Of a DNA stretch of 63,939 nucleotides, positions 63,792 through 63,939 are shown piece by piece (within the stretch, counting starts at the first letter, position 1; each line of letters begins with the position of its first letter). Under the pieces are notes generated by a model. It was given only the letters and a program-made list of their open reading frames with translations. It made no database searches and was not told where the DNA came from. Made by a program: the position numbers and the translations under genes. This stretch comes from Prochlorococcus sp. AG-347-K18 (GTDB lineage Bacteria; Cyanobacteriota; Cyanobacteriia; PCC-6307; Cyanobiaceae): positions 1 to 63,939 of the forward strand of contig QCCF01000010.1 of NCBI GenBank assembly GCA_003281365.1. The letters are read 5' to 3'.

Positions 63792-63840
63792 AATTAATTA
63801 CCTAATTAATCACATCTATAATCCTACCACTTTAAATAAT

Positions 63841-63936
63841 TCAACCTCCTTCAGCGAAGGTTATGAGTAGTAATATTGATAGAATCATTCCAGGTGACAG
63901 CAAAAGGACTAAAAGGCCTAAGTCATGTAAAGACAT
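63841..63936 (-). CDS. 31-residue single-helix membrane protein upstream of pdhB
   Basis: A complete 31-codon ORF: ATG at 63936, TGA at 63841, with an in-frame TGA just before the ATG. The product is one hydrophobic helix (LGLLVLLLSPGMILSILLLI, residues 6-25) with short polar ends (SLHD and TFAEGG). The size and shape are like small photosystem or cytochrome subunits, but I cannot match one. It is in line with pdhB, 49 bases upstream. A competing partial plus-strand ORF begins at 63863 and is less convincing. The promoter side lies outside the window. Confidence 0.5.
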   Translation of the reverse strand: MSLHDLGLLVLLLSPGMILSILLLITFAEGG

Positions 63937-63939
63937 TCA

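Noticed and set aside
63863-63939. Partial plus-strand ORF starting at ATG 63863 and open to the window end
   Set aside because: It has 25 codons only, no membrane or family signature and a ribosome site too close to the ATG. The minus-strand 31-residue ORF in the same place is complete, hydrophobic and in line with pdhB. A real gene on the plus strand cannot be excluded without the next bases.
1-63939. CRISPR array, prophage, transposon or toxin-antitoxin module
   Set aside because: No regularly spaced direct repeats, transposase, integrase or recognisable toxin pair was seen. The RHH-like head of the J-domain protein is not paired with a toxin gene.

Overview
The window reads as a compact, AT-rich chromosome segment of a marine picocyanobacterium, most likely a low-GC (high-light type) Prochlorococcus. 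Cyanobacterial markers are psaK, psb28, a GUN4 protein, a HemJ-type protoporphyrinogen oxidase, a plant-type 2Fe-2S ferredoxin, CobN, and small families found in cyanobacteria and plastids (DUF1995, DUF2237, DUF2499, DUF3110, DUF3593). Very AT-rich coding, tiny intergenic gaps, frequent 1-8 base overlaps and no transposase, integrase, prophage or CRISPR fit a streamlined genome. Strain assignment is inference.

Layout. 1-4.98 kb: the 3' half of pheT, then the only long gene-poor stretch. It holds a small exported-looking protein of higher GC, bracketed by copies of a ~49-base hairpin repeat (one inverted, two direct). After it come a ribbon-helix-helix/J-domain protein and small conserved genes. 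5-13.3 kb: ilvE-metH on the minus strand, divergent from cobN. 13.3-21.5 kb: a PHP phosphoesterase, hemJ, uvrC, a flavin reductase, coaD, and a tightly coupled minus-strand group dapF - cysteine desulfurase - DUF1995 - dacB. 21.5-29.4 kb: leuS, pgi, purN, argC, ribBA. 29.4-33.5 kb: a protein-folding cluster dnaK-dnaJ-DUF3110-cyclophilin, then tRNA-Ser(GGA). 33.5-39.8 kb, plus strand: ferredoxin, inositol monophosphatase family, hisZ, htpG, rpmB, exported PrxQ-like peroxiredoxin, DUF2499, DUF3593, psaK. 39.8-50.2 kb: dxs, ilvA, scpB, yggT/ycf19, a MazG-like protein, pyk, a MacB-type permease, bioY, lspA and a membrane GTPase. 50.2-55.1 kb: a 45-residue membrane protein coupled to a PLP decarboxylase, tadA, a class-V aminotransferase, and glnA with a candidate NtcA site and a strong terminator. 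55.1-63.9 kb: a methyltransferase, an RsbW-like kinase, gun4, mnmH, psb28, a PerM-family protein, and the minus-strand group (31-residue membrane protein)-pdhB-secD-secF-(60-residue membrane protein).

Most of the window is ordinary core genome. The parts most worth a second look are the repeat-flanked small gene at 1.29-2.06 kb, the RHH+J-domain protein beside it, the three very small membrane-protein ORFs in operon context (two are shorter than 50 codons), the mini-ORF abutting htpG, and MnmH in a streamlined genome. No clearly new multi-gene defence or metabolic system was seen. All family calls come from reading motifs; no searches were run.
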